Below, piece by piece: positions 44,403 through 53,649 of a stretch of 64,000 nt of DNA. Numbering within the stretch: the first letter of the stretch is position 1; every line of letters begins with the position of its first letter. The stretch is from Arthrobacter roseus (GTDB taxonomy: Bacteria > Actinomycetota > Actinomycetes > Actinomycetales > Micrococcaceae), in the NCBI RefSeq assembly GCF_016907875.1, contig NZ_JAFBCU010000001.1, positions 3,012,991 through 3,076,990 of the forward strand. The letters run 5' to 3'. Below the pieces are notes generated by a model. The model had not been told where the DNA came from, did not search any database, and saw nothing but the letters and a program-made list of their open reading frames with translations. The translations under genes and the position numbers were made by a program.

Positions 44403-45194
44403 TTAGATCAGGATTTTGACGTCTGCGTCCTTTTTGAGCTCTGCCACCAGTGCCTGCGCCGCTTCGGCCTGTTTCTGGCTCTTGGCCTGCTGTGCGAGCT
44501 GATCCTTCACTTCTTCAAAGGATGGCACCTCGGCCTTCTTCCCCTCAGATTTCGCGCCTTCAGCCGGTGCCTCGGCAGCCTTTTTCTGCTGTTCGACAAC
44601 CTGCTTGTAGGCATCTTTCAGCTCTTTATCCGTGGGCTCCATGCTCCCTGACTCATCGGCAAGCAATTTCTCAAGCGAGATCTGCGACTTCACTTCAGCA
44701 CGGGCCTGCTCCTTGTCGAGACCCTGCTCCTTGAGCGCGGCGAATAGCTCGTCGGTGGACTTGAATTCGTTCTGCTTCATCAATTCGTCGAGCTTCTTGT
44801 CGACGTCGGAATCCTTGGCGGCAAGACCACGCTTCTCGGCTTCCTGCAACATGAGCTCATTACCCACGAGGCCATCCGCAGTCTGCTTCTTCAGCTGCTC
44901 CTGATCCAATTCCTGTCCGGACATCTGCGCCTGCTGGAACTGAGCCTTATAGGCCAGCACGAACTTATCCTTGGGTACATCTTTCCCGTTGACAGTGGCG
45001 ACGACATTGGGGATGTCCTTCAGATCCGGCTCAGGCGCCTGCCCCTGGTCCCCTGCATCTTCTGCACCTGCCGACGGCGCCTGCTGCTGCGATGGGGGGC
45101 TTGACTCCTTGTTTTCACCCGAGGCTCCACCACAGGCTGTCAGAACGGCGATCGATGCGGCTACGGACAGACTCACGAACCATTTGTTGCTCAC
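44403..45194 (-). CDS. SurA-N-type lipoprotein without a visible PPIase domain
   Basis: This 263-residue lipoprotein has the lipobox VLTACGG near residue 20, a disordered Gln/Glu-rich linker (about 25-55), and a SurA_N-like helical chaperone region (VVATVNGKDVPKDKFVLAYK). A long, charged, Lys/Ala-rich helical part follows. A parvulin PPIase domain is not seen. GTG 45194 follows GAAGGAG. It likely helps fold exported proteins; this is inferred. Confidence 0.78.
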   Translation of the reverse strand: MSNKWFVSLSVAASIAVLTACGGASGENKESSPPSQQQAPSAGAEDAGDQGQAPEPDLKDIPNVVATVNGKDVPKDKFVLAYKAQFQQAQMSGQELDQEQLKKQTADGLVGNELMLQEAEKRGLAAKDSDVDKKLDELMKQNEFKSTDELFAALKEQGLDKEQARAEVKSQISLEKLLADESGSMEPTDKELKDAYKQVVEQQKKAAEAPAEGAKSEGKKAEVPSFEEVKDQLAQQAKSQKQAEAAQALVAELKKDADVKILI

Positions 45195-45408
45195 TGGGGC
45201 TCCTTCACGGATTGCAGTCACGGCGCTCGAGGACCTATTCCTAATTGGTCCACGCACGTCGTTGACGGGGCTTTAACGAGGTTAATGAAGGCAAGTTGGC
45301 GTTACCTTACCGTTGCCTGAACGCGAGCTGTATCCACGAGCATGCCTGCGGACGCGGCCGGTGCTGCGTTAGAGTCATGTCCGTGATCCCAGCTTGCAGG
45401 ACAACGGC

Positions 45409-46080
45409 GTGAGCGCCGAACCGAAGGACGCCGCCGAGCGACCACCGACGGCGCAGGCCTTTGTGCTCGCCGAGCTGCGCAGCGCCATCATTGCCGGAGA
45501 GCTCCTGCCCGGCCAACCGCTTCGCCAGGACGCCCTGGCCGAGCGTTTTGGGGTGAGCCGGGTGCCGCTGAGAGAGGCATTCAAGGTCCTCGAGGGCGAG
45601 GGGCAGGTGGTGTACGAACCACACCGCGGCTACAAGGTAGCAAGGCTGTCCCTCGCAGACCTACTGGAGGTTTACCACATCCGGGAACTGCTGGAGGCAG
45701 AAGCCGTGCGGACAGCCGTCAAGCGCGGCGACAACCGGGTTCTGGGGAAAATGCGTGAGGCCGCGCACGAGGTTTCTGCGGCCGCAGAGGCCGAAGATCT
45801 GCTCGCTATGACCGCCGCCAACCAGCGCTTTCACTTCACGTTGATCAGTGCCTGCAACATGCCTCGTCTGGAACGCCTGATCCAATCCCTCTGGGACGCA
45901 ACGGACACCTACAGGTTTGTTTATTACGGTACAGAGGTCAACCGACGGCGCGTGGATGAAGAACATGCCCTGATCATCGAAGCCTTCGCAGCACGCGACA
46001 CTGACCGCTTGATCACCATGTTAGACCTGCACCGGCAGCACGCCGTGGATTCACTGCGCACGTTCCTCGCAGCCCACTAG
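45409..46080 (+). CDS. GntR-family regulator (FCD/FadR subfamily)
   Basis: This 223-residue regulator has an N-terminal winged helix (about 10-75, ERFGVSRVPLREAFKVLEGE) and a C-terminal FCD ligand-binding domain with candidate metal-binding histidines in RFHFTLISAC, EEHALIIEAF and DLHRQHA. FCD regulators typically sense carboxylates or acyl compounds. GTG 45409 has AGGA seven bases upstream; TTG 45394 is an alternative. It is the first gene of the large catabolic cluster, and a matching palindrome lies 52 bp beyond its stop. Confidence 0.92.
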   Translation: MSAEPKDAAERPPTAQAFVLAELRSAIIAGELLPGQPLRQDALAERFGVSRVPLREAFKVLEGEGQVVYEPHRGYKVARLSLADLLEVYHIRELLEAEAVRTAVKRGDNRVLGKMREAAHEVSAAAEAEDLLAMTAANQRFHFTLISACNMPRLERLIQSLWDATDTYRFVYYGTEVNRRRVDEEHALIIEAFAARDTDRLITMLDLHRQHAVDSLRTFLAAH

Positions 46081-46132
46081 CAAGACCAGGGATGATACCC
46101 CCATGTGACGGGGCTTACATTTCTCTCCAAAA

Positions 46133-46149
46133 TTGGATACATTATCCAA
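46133..46149. promoter_or_regulatory. Operator palindrome for the GntR-type regulator
   Basis: TTGGATA-CAT-TATCCAA is a perfect 7-bp inverted repeat with a 3-bp spacer, typical in size and spacing for FCD-type GntR regulators. It ends 12 bp before the SDR start codon, so binding would block transcription or initiation of the cluster. Confidence 0.78.
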
Positions 46150-46161
46150 ATGGAGTTCGAC

Positions 46162-46914
46162 GTGGGCGGTTCCGCCACTACTGACTGGCTCGGCTTGACG
46201 CAGCAGCGAGTGCTCATTGCCGGTGCTGGTGGCATTGGCAGCGCCTTCGTCAACGCCTTCCTTCAGGCCGGCGCCCAGGTCACCGCCGCTGACATCAGCG
46301 AGAAGAACCTGACAGCGCTCGACGACGCAGTCACCACTGTCCACGCCGATCTCACGGACGACGACGGCTGCCGAACCGCGGTGGAGACTGCGGCCACGCA
46401 GATGGGCGGCATCGACGTATTCATCCACACCGTCGGCATCAACCGTCGGATCCCAGTCCTCGAAACCACGGATGACACCTGGCAGCAGATCATCGACACG
46501 AACTTATCCAGCGCGTTCCGGCTGGGCCGCGCGGCAGGACGTCTCATGGTGGACGCTGGCTACGGCAGGCAGGTTTACTGCTCTTCAGTTTCCAGCCTGC
46601 TGGCGCACCCGGACCACTCCGCGTATGCCGCCAGCAAAGGCGGCCTGAACCAACTGGTCCGCGTCATGGCCCGAGAATGGGCACCGCACGGAGTGACCGT
46701 CAATGCGATCGCGCCAGGCTACACAGAAACTGAGCTCACTCGAGCGCACCTAGACACCCAGGGAACCCGCGCACACTACACCGATCTGGTTCCCGCCGGT
46801 CGCCTTGGCACCGTTGACGACCTGACCGGCCCCGCACTCTTTCTGGCTTCGAGGCAGGCCGCGTTTGTCACCGGCCACGTCCTGTACGCGGATGGAGGCC
46901 GGACCCTTGTCTAA
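46162..46914 (+). CDS. Short-chain dehydrogenase/reductase (first SDR of the cluster)
   Basis: This 250-residue classical SDR has the nucleotide motif AGAGGIGSAF, NAG-equivalent TVGIN, and catalytic Ser, Tyr and Lys in SSVSSLLAHPDHSAYAASKG. The end (FVTGHVLYADGG) is typical of gluconate/3-oxoacyl-type dehydrogenases. GTG 46162 has GGAG six bases upstream; ATG 46150 touches the operator and has no ribosome-binding site. It overlaps the next gene. The alcohol substrate is unknown. Confidence 0.86.
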   Translation: MGGSATTDWLGLTQQRVLIAGAGGIGSAFVNAFLQAGAQVTAADISEKNLTALDDAVTTVHADLTDDDGCRTAVETAATQMGGIDVFIHTVGINRRIPVLETTDDTWQQIIDTNLSSAFRLGRAAGRLMVDAGYGRQVYCSSVSSLLAHPDHSAYAASKGGLNQLVRVMAREWAPHGVTVNAIAPGYTETELTRAHLDTQGTRAHYTDLVPAGRLGTVDDLTGPALFLASRQAAFVTGHVLYADGGRTLV

Positions 46915-47515
46915 CCCGATCCTCCGCACCGGCAATCAGCCGCCCCAAACGTCCGACGGCGACCGCTTCCCCCCGCTGTCGCCGTCGGACCTCACTGAAT
47001 CGCAGCAAAAAGTGTACGCCGCCGTGACTGCTCCCCCACGCGGAAACGGACCTTTCACGGTGGTGGACGACGACGGCGTTCTGGCCGGTCCGTTCAACGC
47101 CCTGCTGTACGCCCCGAACGTTGGCGATGCGGTGCAGCAGCTCGGCGCAGCCCTGCGTTTCGGCGGAACGCTAACCGCAAGGCTGCGCGAGCTGATCATC
47201 TGCACTGTGGCCGCTGAGATGGACTCCGCCTACGAGTGGTACGCGCACAGCCGCGTCGCCGCCACTGTAGGGGTGAGCGAGCACGAACTCTCCAGCATCC
47301 GAGAGGGTGGGAGCCCCGAGGGACTGAACGAGGAGGAGCGCGCTGCTTTAGCGCTGACCCATGAGCTGCTCGCCGACACCACGGTGAGCCCGGCCGTTCA
47401 CGCAGCCGCCCTGGAACATCACGATCATGCCGGAATCACGGAGATCACCGTGCTCACTGGCTACTACCGACTCCTTGCGGGCATCCTCGCAGCGGGCGAT
47501 ATATCTGCACCATGA
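46907..47515 (+). CDS. Carboxymuconolactone decarboxylase-like protein
   Basis: This protein of about 202 residues has the CMD fold core ARLRELIICTVAAE followed by DSAYEWYAHSRVAATVGV. The AhpD CxxC motif is absent, placing it in the cysteine-pair-free branch whose activities are mostly unknown. TTG 46907 has GGAGG eight bases upstream and overlaps the SDR stop; ATG 46892 is the other option. Co-transcription with the SDR is almost certain. Confidence 0.8.
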   Translation: MSNPILRTGNQPPQTSDGDRFPPLSPSDLTESQQKVYAAVTAPPRGNGPFTVVDDDGVLAGPFNALLYAPNVGDAVQQLGAALRFGGTLTARLRELIICTVAAEMDSAYEWYAHSRVAATVGVSEHELSSIREGGSPEGLNEEERAALALTHELLADTTVSPAVHAAALEHHDHAGITEITVLTGYYRLLAGILAAGDISAP

Positions 47516-47565
47516 GAGCTTCATCGAGGCACATCATCACTGGCACACCATGAGGGAGAAAGAAC

Positions 47566-48576
47566 ATGAGTATCGACAGCAAGAAGCACCGTATCCGGCT
47601 GGCGGCCGCCGTACTGGCAGTCCCGGCACTGTTTCTGACCGCTTGCAGCCCTGCGGGCAGTGGAGGTGGGGGTGGAGGCGACGCCAGCGGTGATGCCGGT
47701 GGCGGCACACTCTCGATCGCCACGGGTGGCACCGGCGGCGTCTATTATCCACTCGGCGGCGGTTTCGCCACAGAGATCCGCGACAACGTGGAGGGTTACG
47801 ACGCAACGGTCCAGGAGACCAACGCGTCCGTGGACAACATGCTTCTCATCGAAAGCGGAGCCGCCGACCTTGCACTTGGGGTGGGCGACGTCGTCGCGGC
47901 CGCCGTTGAGGGCACGGGCTCCTTCGAGGGCGAGCCGCTGGAGCTGTGCTCGCTCGGAAACGTCTACAACAACTACATGCAACCGGTCACCACCGATGCC
48001 ACGGGTATTGAGTCCGTGGAGGACATGAAAGGTAAGACCGTTTCCGTCGGCGCTCCCGGCTCAGCCACCGAAGTTGGTGCCATCCGCGTCCTTGAAGCGG
48101 CCGGGATCGACGTAGAGAAAGACATCGACCGCCGTCAGCTTGGCGCCGCCGAGACAGTGGCGGCTCTGCGCGATCGAACCATCGACGCCGGGTTCTGGTC
48201 CGGTGGCCTCCCCACAGGAGCACTCGTGGATCTGGCCAGCAGCGGTGAAATGAAGATTGTCCCCATCGGTGAGTACGCGGACGCCCTGACCGAGAAGTAT
48301 GGGAAGTTCTACAACGCGAAGGACGTTCCGGCCGACACCTACCAGAATCAGTCAGAGGCCGTCACGGTCTTGGCCTCGCCCAACATCCTGGTAGCAAGCA
48401 AGGACATGGACGAGACGCTGCAGGAGAACATCACGAAGGCGATCTTCGAGAACAAGGAGGATCTGATCCAGGTGCACCCGGCCGCTGAGGAACTCGACGC
48501 AGCCACCGCAGGTGACGTCCCTTTCATCGACACCTGCGCCGGATCCCAGAAGTACTTTGATCAGGCGGGAAGCTAA
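47566..48576 (+). CDS. TAXI-family TRAP transporter substrate-binding protein
   Basis: This 336-residue lipoprotein has the lipobox FLTACS followed by a Gly/Ser-rich linker. The TAXI pattern is clear: LSIATGGTGGVYYPLGGGFA, then DLALGVGDVVAAA and KTVSVGAPGSATEVGA. TAXI proteins bind organic acids such as 2-oxoglutarate or glutamate for TRAP permeases. It is followed after six bases by DUF1850 and then the fused permease. Confidence 0.93.
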   Translation: MSIDSKKHRIRLAAAVLAVPALFLTACSPAGSGGGGGGDASGDAGGGTLSIATGGTGGVYYPLGGGFATEIRDNVEGYDATVQETNASVDNMLLIESGAADLALGVGDVVAAAVEGTGSFEGEPLELCSLGNVYNNYMQPVTTDATGIESVEDMKGKTVSVGAPGSATEVGAIRVLEAAGIDVEKDIDRRQLGAAETVAALRDRTIDAGFWSGGLPTGALVDLASSGEMKIVPIGEYADALTEKYGKFYNAKDVPADTYQNQSEAVTVLASPNILVASKDMDETLQENITKAIFENKEDLIQVHPAAEELDAATAGDVPFIDTCAGSQKYFDQAGS

Positions 48577-48582
48577 CCGGAC

Positions 48583-49101
48583 GTGAGAAAAACAGCCATC
48601 GCCATCGCCGTCGTCGTTTGCCTGCTGACGCTCGGAATTGTGGGACTCAACACCGCCACCGCGCAGGATGAAAACCCCGCAACCCGATCCGTCGTGGTGC
48701 GCGACGGCGACGGCGATGTGCTGGCCCGCACCCCCTTGGACGGGGACCGATTCGCCGTCGGCTACCGGAATTCCATCTACGAGACGCTGGCGGAGGAACG
48801 TTACACCGTGACGGCCGACGGCGACTTCCGCCTCCGCGAGATCGCCGCCGTCCAGCTGGCGGTCCTGGAGGAGTATTACGGGGTCCCCGGCGCCCCCACA
48901 CCGGCTGAGGACCACGACAGGCTCGATTGGACCGTCCCGCCCGATCCAGCCAACACCCCAGTATTCACGGAGCTCTCACTGGCCGCAACAGACCTCGGCC
49001 AACGGACCCTCTACGTTCCCGGTAAACCGCCGCTGGAACTGTGGAGACTGGTCGATGATGATGCACCGTTCATTGTGCTTGAAATCGAGGAGAAGTCATG
49101 A
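48583..49101 (+). CDS. DUF1850 protein of a TAXI-TRAP system
   Basis: This 172-residue protein has an N-terminal signal or membrane helix (residues 4-24) and a DUF1850 domain (SVVVRDGDGDVLARTPLDGD, YRNSIYETLAEERYTV). DUF1850 genes commonly accompany TAXI-TRAP transporters, where their role is unknown. GTG 48583 follows the TAXI gene closely, and its stop overlaps the permease start by four bases. Confidence 0.88.
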   Translation: MRKTAIAIAVVVCLLTLGIVGLNTATAQDENPATRSVVVRDGDGDVLARTPLDGDRFAVGYRNSIYETLAEERYTVTADGDFRLREIAAVQLAVLEEYYGVPGAPTPAEDHDRLDWTVPPDPANTPVFTELSLAATDLGQRTLYVPGKPPLELWRLVDDDAPFIVLEIEEKS

Positions 49102-51191
49102 CCGAACAAACCCGCGGCTACGGTGCCGTCGAAGACCGGGAACCCGCCGGCTCCCACCGCCCGGGCCCCGACCTAGACCCGATGGACGGGCACGAGGGCA
49201 TCGATGAAGAAGCATTGATTGCCGAATATGAGGCCGAGAAACCGGCGCGGCAGCTTACGGGTAAACCGCTGCTGATCATCAAAGCGATCGGTGTAGCGCT
49301 CTCCGTCTTTGGCCTCGTCTGGGTCTTCTACCCCATGGCCACTCAGTTCTACCTCCCAGCGTTCCTCATGATCGGGATCCCTCTGACGTTCCTCGTCTAC
49401 CGCGGCTGGGCCCGCTCGGACAAAGCAAAGGCAAAGGGCCGGTCTGATAATCCCGGTATTGGCGACTGGGTTCTGGCCGCAATTGCCGTTGTCCCCTTCG
49501 CGTACATCATTTCCGATTGGGATTCGTTTTTCCGGCGGGCCGTACTGCCCTCGGAACTGGACCTCATCATGGGTACGATTGCGATCCTCGTGACACTCGA
49601 GGCTACGCGGCGAACCGTGGGCATTCTGGTTCCGATCGTGGTCATCTTCTTCTTTGCCTACGCCTACCTGGGCCCCTTCTTTCCGGCTCCCTTTGAGACG
49701 TCGTCGTACGTGTGGCCGCGATTGGTGGGTCACAACGTCATGGGAACTCAAGGCTTGTTCGGTGTCCCCACGGACGTCGCCGCGACGTACATCATCCTCT
49801 TCACGGTCTACGGTGCGGTCCTCGCCGCATCCGGGGCCACCCGGTTCTTCATTGACCTATCCTTTTCCGCCTTTGGCCAGTCACGCTCCGGCCCCGGGCG
49901 AACGGTCACCATGGCTGGCTTCCTCCTTGGAACCGTCTCAGGTTCCGGCGTCGCCACCACCGTTACCCTCGGTGGCATCTCCTGGCCGCTGCTGCGCAAG
50001 GCCGGCTATCCGCGCGAACACGGTGGTGCAGTCCTCGCCGCTGCGGGTATCGGTGCCATCATGTCCCCGCCTACCCTCGGCGCCGCAGCATTCATCATTG
50101 CGGCCCTTCTGGGTGTCTCCTACCTGCAGGTGCTCATCTGGGCCACCATCCCCACACTGCTCTATTACCTGGGCATCATTCTTGCCATCGAGATGGACGC
50201 GCGCCGCTTCAAAACCCAGACCGTGAAATTCGAGGTCAAGCCCGTCGGCAAACTGCTGCTGCGCTTCGGCTACCACTTCAGCTCACTGCTGGCGATCGTC
50301 CTCTTCATGGCGCTGGGCATGACACCGTTCCGGGCCGTCGTTTTCGCCACCGGCCTTGCCTTCGTCCTCAGCTTCCTGGAGAAGAAGTCGTGGATGACTC
50401 CGAAGCGAATCTGGGATGCTCTGGCCACCGGCGCAACGGGCGCACTATCCGTCATTCCTGTGATGGCGGCCGCCGGCCTGATCGTGGGTGTCATGACCCT
50501 CACCGGCCTTGGGCTCAAGCTCGCGAACATCATTGTCAACGTCGCCGGCGGCAACCTACTGATGACAGCAATTCTCTCCGCGGTTGCGGTCATCCTGCTG
50601 GGACTGGCGGTGCCGGTCACGGCGAGCTTCATCATTTCCTGGGTGATCATCGGCCCTGCCCTGCAAGACGTCGGGGTACCGGCATTCGCGGCGGCCATGT
50701 TCATCTTCTACTACTCGGTCCTCAGCGAGGTTTCACCTCCAACGGCGCTATCTCCGTTCGCGGCCTCAGCGATCACCGGCGGCAAACCCATTCAAACCAT
50801 GTGGCTCACCTGGCGGTACACACTCTCGGCGTTCCTGGTGCCGTTCATCTTCGTACTCTCCGGACCGGGTATCGGACTGCTGCTGCAGGGCGGAGTATGG
50901 ACAGTGTTGCTCGCGCTGGTGGTGTCCACCATTGCCGTCGCAGCCCTCGCCGTCGCCACCGGCGCGTGGCTGATGGGGCCGGCACGCTGGCCGGAGAGGG
51001 TGCTGATTGGGCTCGGCTCGTTGCCGCTGCTGGTTATGGAACCGCTCTACATGGCTATCGGGGCAGCCTTGATCGCCGCCGGAGTGATCATCCACATCAT
51101 CGGCAACCGCTCGCGAACCGATGAGGACGACGTCGTCCATGCTGATGCGAGGACATCGCCGAGACCACAGACAGTCAACGATGCATCATGA
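49098..51191 (+). CDS. Fused TRAP transporter permease (DctQM type)
   Basis: This 697-residue membrane protein combines the small and large TRAP permease subunits, as is usual for TAXI systems. After an acidic N-terminus come about 17 or more membrane segments, with the DctM signature region around TVSGSGVATTVTLGGIS and PPTLGAAAFIIAALLG. It should drive sodium-dependent uptake of the ligand bound by the TAXI protein. It overlaps both neighbours by four bases. Confidence 0.93.
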   Translation: MTEQTRGYGAVEDREPAGSHRPGPDLDPMDGHEGIDEEALIAEYEAEKPARQLTGKPLLIIKAIGVALSVFGLVWVFYPMATQFYLPAFLMIGIPLTFLVYRGWARSDKAKAKGRSDNPGIGDWVLAAIAVVPFAYIISDWDSFFRRAVLPSELDLIMGTIAILVTLEATRRTVGILVPIVVIFFFAYAYLGPFFPAPFETSSYVWPRLVGHNVMGTQGLFGVPTDVAATYIILFTVYGAVLAASGATRFFIDLSFSAFGQSRSGPGRTVTMAGFLLGTVSGSGVATTVTLGGISWPLLRKAGYPREHGGAVLAAAGIGAIMSPPTLGAAAFIIAALLGVSYLQVLIWATIPTLLYYLGIILAIEMDARRFKTQTVKFEVKPVGKLLLRFGYHFSSLLAIVLFMALGMTPFRAVVFATGLAFVLSFLEKKSWMTPKRIWDALATGATGALSVIPVMAAAGLIVGVMTLTGLGLKLANIIVNVAGGNLLMTAILSAVAVILLGLAVPVTASFIISWVIIGPALQDVGVPAFAAAMFIFYYSVLSEVSPPTALSPFAASAITGGKPIQTMWLTWRYTLSAFLVPFIFVLSGPGIGLLLQGGVWTVLLALVVSTIAVAALAVATGAWLMGPARWPERVLIGLGSLPLLVMEPLYMAIGAALIAAGVIIHIIGNRSRTDEDDVVHADARTSPRPQTVNDAS

Positions 51192-52426
51192 TGTCTCGGC
51201 GCCCGCGTGAAGCAGCACGAACCCTGCTTCAGGCGGTGTCCGTTACTACCATCGGGGTGCTGCCTGCCTTCCTCGTGGGAGCCCTGGCCGTCCAGATCCG
51301 CGGCGACCTGCAACTTGGCCCCATCCAGTTAGGACTGGCTGCGGCGACGTTGTTCGCGGTTTCTGGAATCCTGGCACGACCCCTGGGACGGCTGGTCCAA
51401 CGGATCGGCCCCGTTCGCGGTATGACCGTGTCCGCGTCGATGGCCGCCATCGCGCTCACCGGCGTCGGTTTTGCCCCCACCTTGCCACTGCTGATCGTGG
51501 CCCTGGCTGTCGGCGGGCTCGCGAATGCCACGGCGCAGCCCTCCGCAAATCTGGGTATTTCGCGGGCGGTCGGCCCGCAGCGACTCGGGCTGGCGTTCGG
51601 CATCAAGCAATCGTCCATCCCCGCTGCCACGCTGCTCGCGGGGCTCGCAGTGCCCGGGATCGCGCTCGTGCTCGGCTGGCGCTACGCGTTCTGGTTCGGC
51701 GGCGTGATCGCCGTTGGGGTAGCCCTCTGGGCGCTGCTGACCATCCCGGCCGGTCCCGGCGAAGCACGCGTCCACGAAGAGACCGAGGACCGAGGAACAC
51801 CCCGGGGCGGACTCGTTGTCCTCACCATTGGTGGCGCACTCGCCGCTGGCACGTCCACCTCGCTGGGTGTATTTCTCGTGGACTCCGCCGTCCTGTCCGG
51901 AATATCCCCCGGAAGCGCTGGTCTTCTCTTTGCCGCCTCCGCCCTGCTGGGCCTCCTTTTACGCATAGGATTCGGAGCTGCCATGGACCGGCATCCCACC
52001 CGCAGCCCCTATATCCTCATTGCTAACCTGCTCACCGTCGGTGTCCTCGGCTATGTCCTCATCGGCACGGGATTCACGCCGCTACTGGTGGCCGGTTCGC
52101 TCCTGACCTACGCCGCCGGTTGGACCTGGACCGGCCTGCTGCACTTTGGCGTCGTGCGCGATAATCGGCGAAACGCCGCCACTGCCACTGGGGTACTTCA
52201 GACCGGGTTGTCGCTGGGCTCCGCAGCTGGACCGCTGCTCTTCGGAGTTCTCGTCGAAGCCACCTCGTACCGAACAGCCTGGTTCACGGCAGGCGCCGTG
52301 TCCCTCATCGCCGCCTTCACCTTCCGAGCCGGACGGCTTATGATCCGGCGCTCACGAGAACTCTCAACACCACTCAACCCATCCACCTCAGCTAACCCAG
52401 CCAACAATGACGGGAAGCCATCATGA
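51188..52426 (+). CDS. MFS transporter in the catabolic cluster
   Basis: This 412-residue carrier has about twelve membrane segments, with a polar loop in the middle (HEETEDRGTPRGG). It belongs to the general sugar/organic-acid MFS type; the substrate is not evident. A second carrier next to a TRAP system could export a by-product or import an alternative substrate. It overlaps the TRAP and oxidase genes by four bases each (ATGA). Confidence 0.85.
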   Translation: MMSRRPREAARTLLQAVSVTTIGVLPAFLVGALAVQIRGDLQLGPIQLGLAAATLFAVSGILARPLGRLVQRIGPVRGMTVSASMAAIALTGVGFAPTLPLLIVALAVGGLANATAQPSANLGISRAVGPQRLGLAFGIKQSSIPAATLLAGLAVPGIALVLGWRYAFWFGGVIAVGVALWALLTIPAGPGEARVHEETEDRGTPRGGLVVLTIGGALAAGTSTSLGVFLVDSAVLSGISPGSAGLLFAASALLGLLLRIGFGAAMDRHPTRSPYILIANLLTVGVLGYVLIGTGFTPLLVAGSLLTYAAGWTWTGLLHFGVVRDNRRNAATATGVLQTGLSLGSAAGPLLFGVLVEATSYRTAWFTAGAVSLIAAFTFRAGRLMIRRSRELSTPLNPSTSANPANNDGKPS

Positions 52427-53637
52427 CAGAGTACGCAGTCGCCGTCGTCGGGGGCGGCATTCTCGGTGTCGCCGTCGCCCGGCAGCTCCAGAAGGCGCGG
52501 CCGGGCGCAGCCGTCACCGTGTACGAGAAGGAATCTGGCCTCGCCAGGCACCAGACCGGGCACAACAGTGGCGTGGTCCATGCGGGCCTCTACTACACGC
52601 CCGGATCCCTGAAGGCACGGCTGTGCAGGCGGGGCGGGATGCTGCTGCGCGAATTCTGCGAGGAACATGAACTCCTCTATGACCAGTGTGGCAAGGTGCT
52701 CGTGGCCCTCGACGGCTCGGAGGAAGCCCGCCTCGATGACATCATCGAACGGGCCCAGGCCAACGGCGTACCGGGCGTTCGTCGACTGAACCCGGAACAG
52801 CTGCGCGAACTCGAACCGCATGTGAGGGGCGTCGCCGGAATCCACTCCCCCGAAACGGCCATCGTGGACTACGCGGCCATCACCCGAGCACTGGGCGAGG
52901 ATGTCGTGATGGCCGGAGGCGCCATCCGCACCTCTACTGAAGTCACCGGGTTTACTACCGTACGCGGACGGACAATGGTGCGGACAGCTGCCGGAGATAC
53001 GGACGCGTACGACGACGTCGTCGTCTGCGCCGGGCTACAAGCCGACCGTGTCGCCGTCATGGCCGGCGACACGAGAGAGCCGCGCATCTTGCCCTTCCGT
53101 GGAGAGTACTTCCTCCTGAAGCCAGAGCGGCGCCGCCTCGTCAACGGCCTCGTCTACCCCGTCCCGGACCCGAGGTACCCGTTCCTGGGCGTCCACCTCA
53201 CCCCTCGAGTTGATGGCGAAGTCATGGTGGGCCCCAACGCGGTCCTTGCCCTGGCCCGTGAAGGCTACCGTTGGAACCACATCTCCGCCAGCGACCTGCG
53301 CGACGCCGTCGCCTGGCCCGGTTTTGCCCGCTTTGCCCTGCAGCACTGGCGCGCCGGTGCTACGGAGATGGCCGGCTCGCTGCTGCGGAGCCGATTTGTG
53401 GCCGCGGCTGCGAAATACGTTCCGGAAATCACCGCCGACGACGTTATCCCGGGTCCCAGCGGCGTTCGTGCCCAGGCGCTCGGCGGCGACGGTTCGCTGA
53501 TTGACGATTTTCATATCAGCAGGCAGGGTCAGGTCCTCAGTGTGAGGAACGCCCCATCGCCGGCAGCCACATCGTCACTCGCCATCGCCGAGCACGTGGT
53601 GGACTTGTTAACAGCGACCCCAACAACCAGCAACTGA
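52423..53637 (+). CDS. lhgO: L-2-hydroxyglutarate oxidase-like flavoprotein
   Basis: This 404-residue FAD enzyme of the DAO superfamily has the dinucleotide motif VVGGGILGVAVARQL and the LhgO-specific block HQTGHNSGVVHAGLYYTPGS. The C-terminal region (GPSGVRAQALGGDGSLIDDF) also matches. LhgO oxidises L-2-hydroxyglutarate to 2-oxoglutarate and passes electrons to quinones. Its position beside CoA-transferase and glutaryl-CoA dehydrogenase genes supports a C5-dicarboxylate pathway. Confidence 0.9.
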   Translation: MTEYAVAVVGGGILGVAVARQLQKARPGAAVTVYEKESGLARHQTGHNSGVVHAGLYYTPGSLKARLCRRGGMLLREFCEEHELLYDQCGKVLVALDGSEEARLDDIIERAQANGVPGVRRLNPEQLRELEPHVRGVAGIHSPETAIVDYAAITRALGEDVVMAGGAIRTSTEVTGFTTVRGRTMVRTAAGDTDAYDDVVVCAGLQADRVAVMAGDTREPRILPFRGEYFLLKPERRRLVNGLVYPVPDPRYPFLGVHLTPRVDGEVMVGPNAVLALAREGYRWNHISASDLRDAVAWPGFARFALQHWRAGATEMAGSLLRSRFVAAAAKYVPEITADDVIPGPSGVRAQALGGDGSLIDDFHISRQGQVLSVRNAPSPAATSSLAIAEHVVDLLTATPTTSN

Positions 53638-53649
53638 AGGAGACAGCCC

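Noticed and set aside
46865..46906. Upstream starts for the CMD-like gene inside the SDR
   Set aside because: ATG 46892 has no clear ribosome-binding site, while TTG 46907 has GGAGG at eight bases; the choice remains open but the longer 46865 start is unsupported.
49173..51313. Several minus-strand open frames across the TRAP permease
   Set aside because: They are shadows of the high-GC plus-strand gene, with no recognisable domains.
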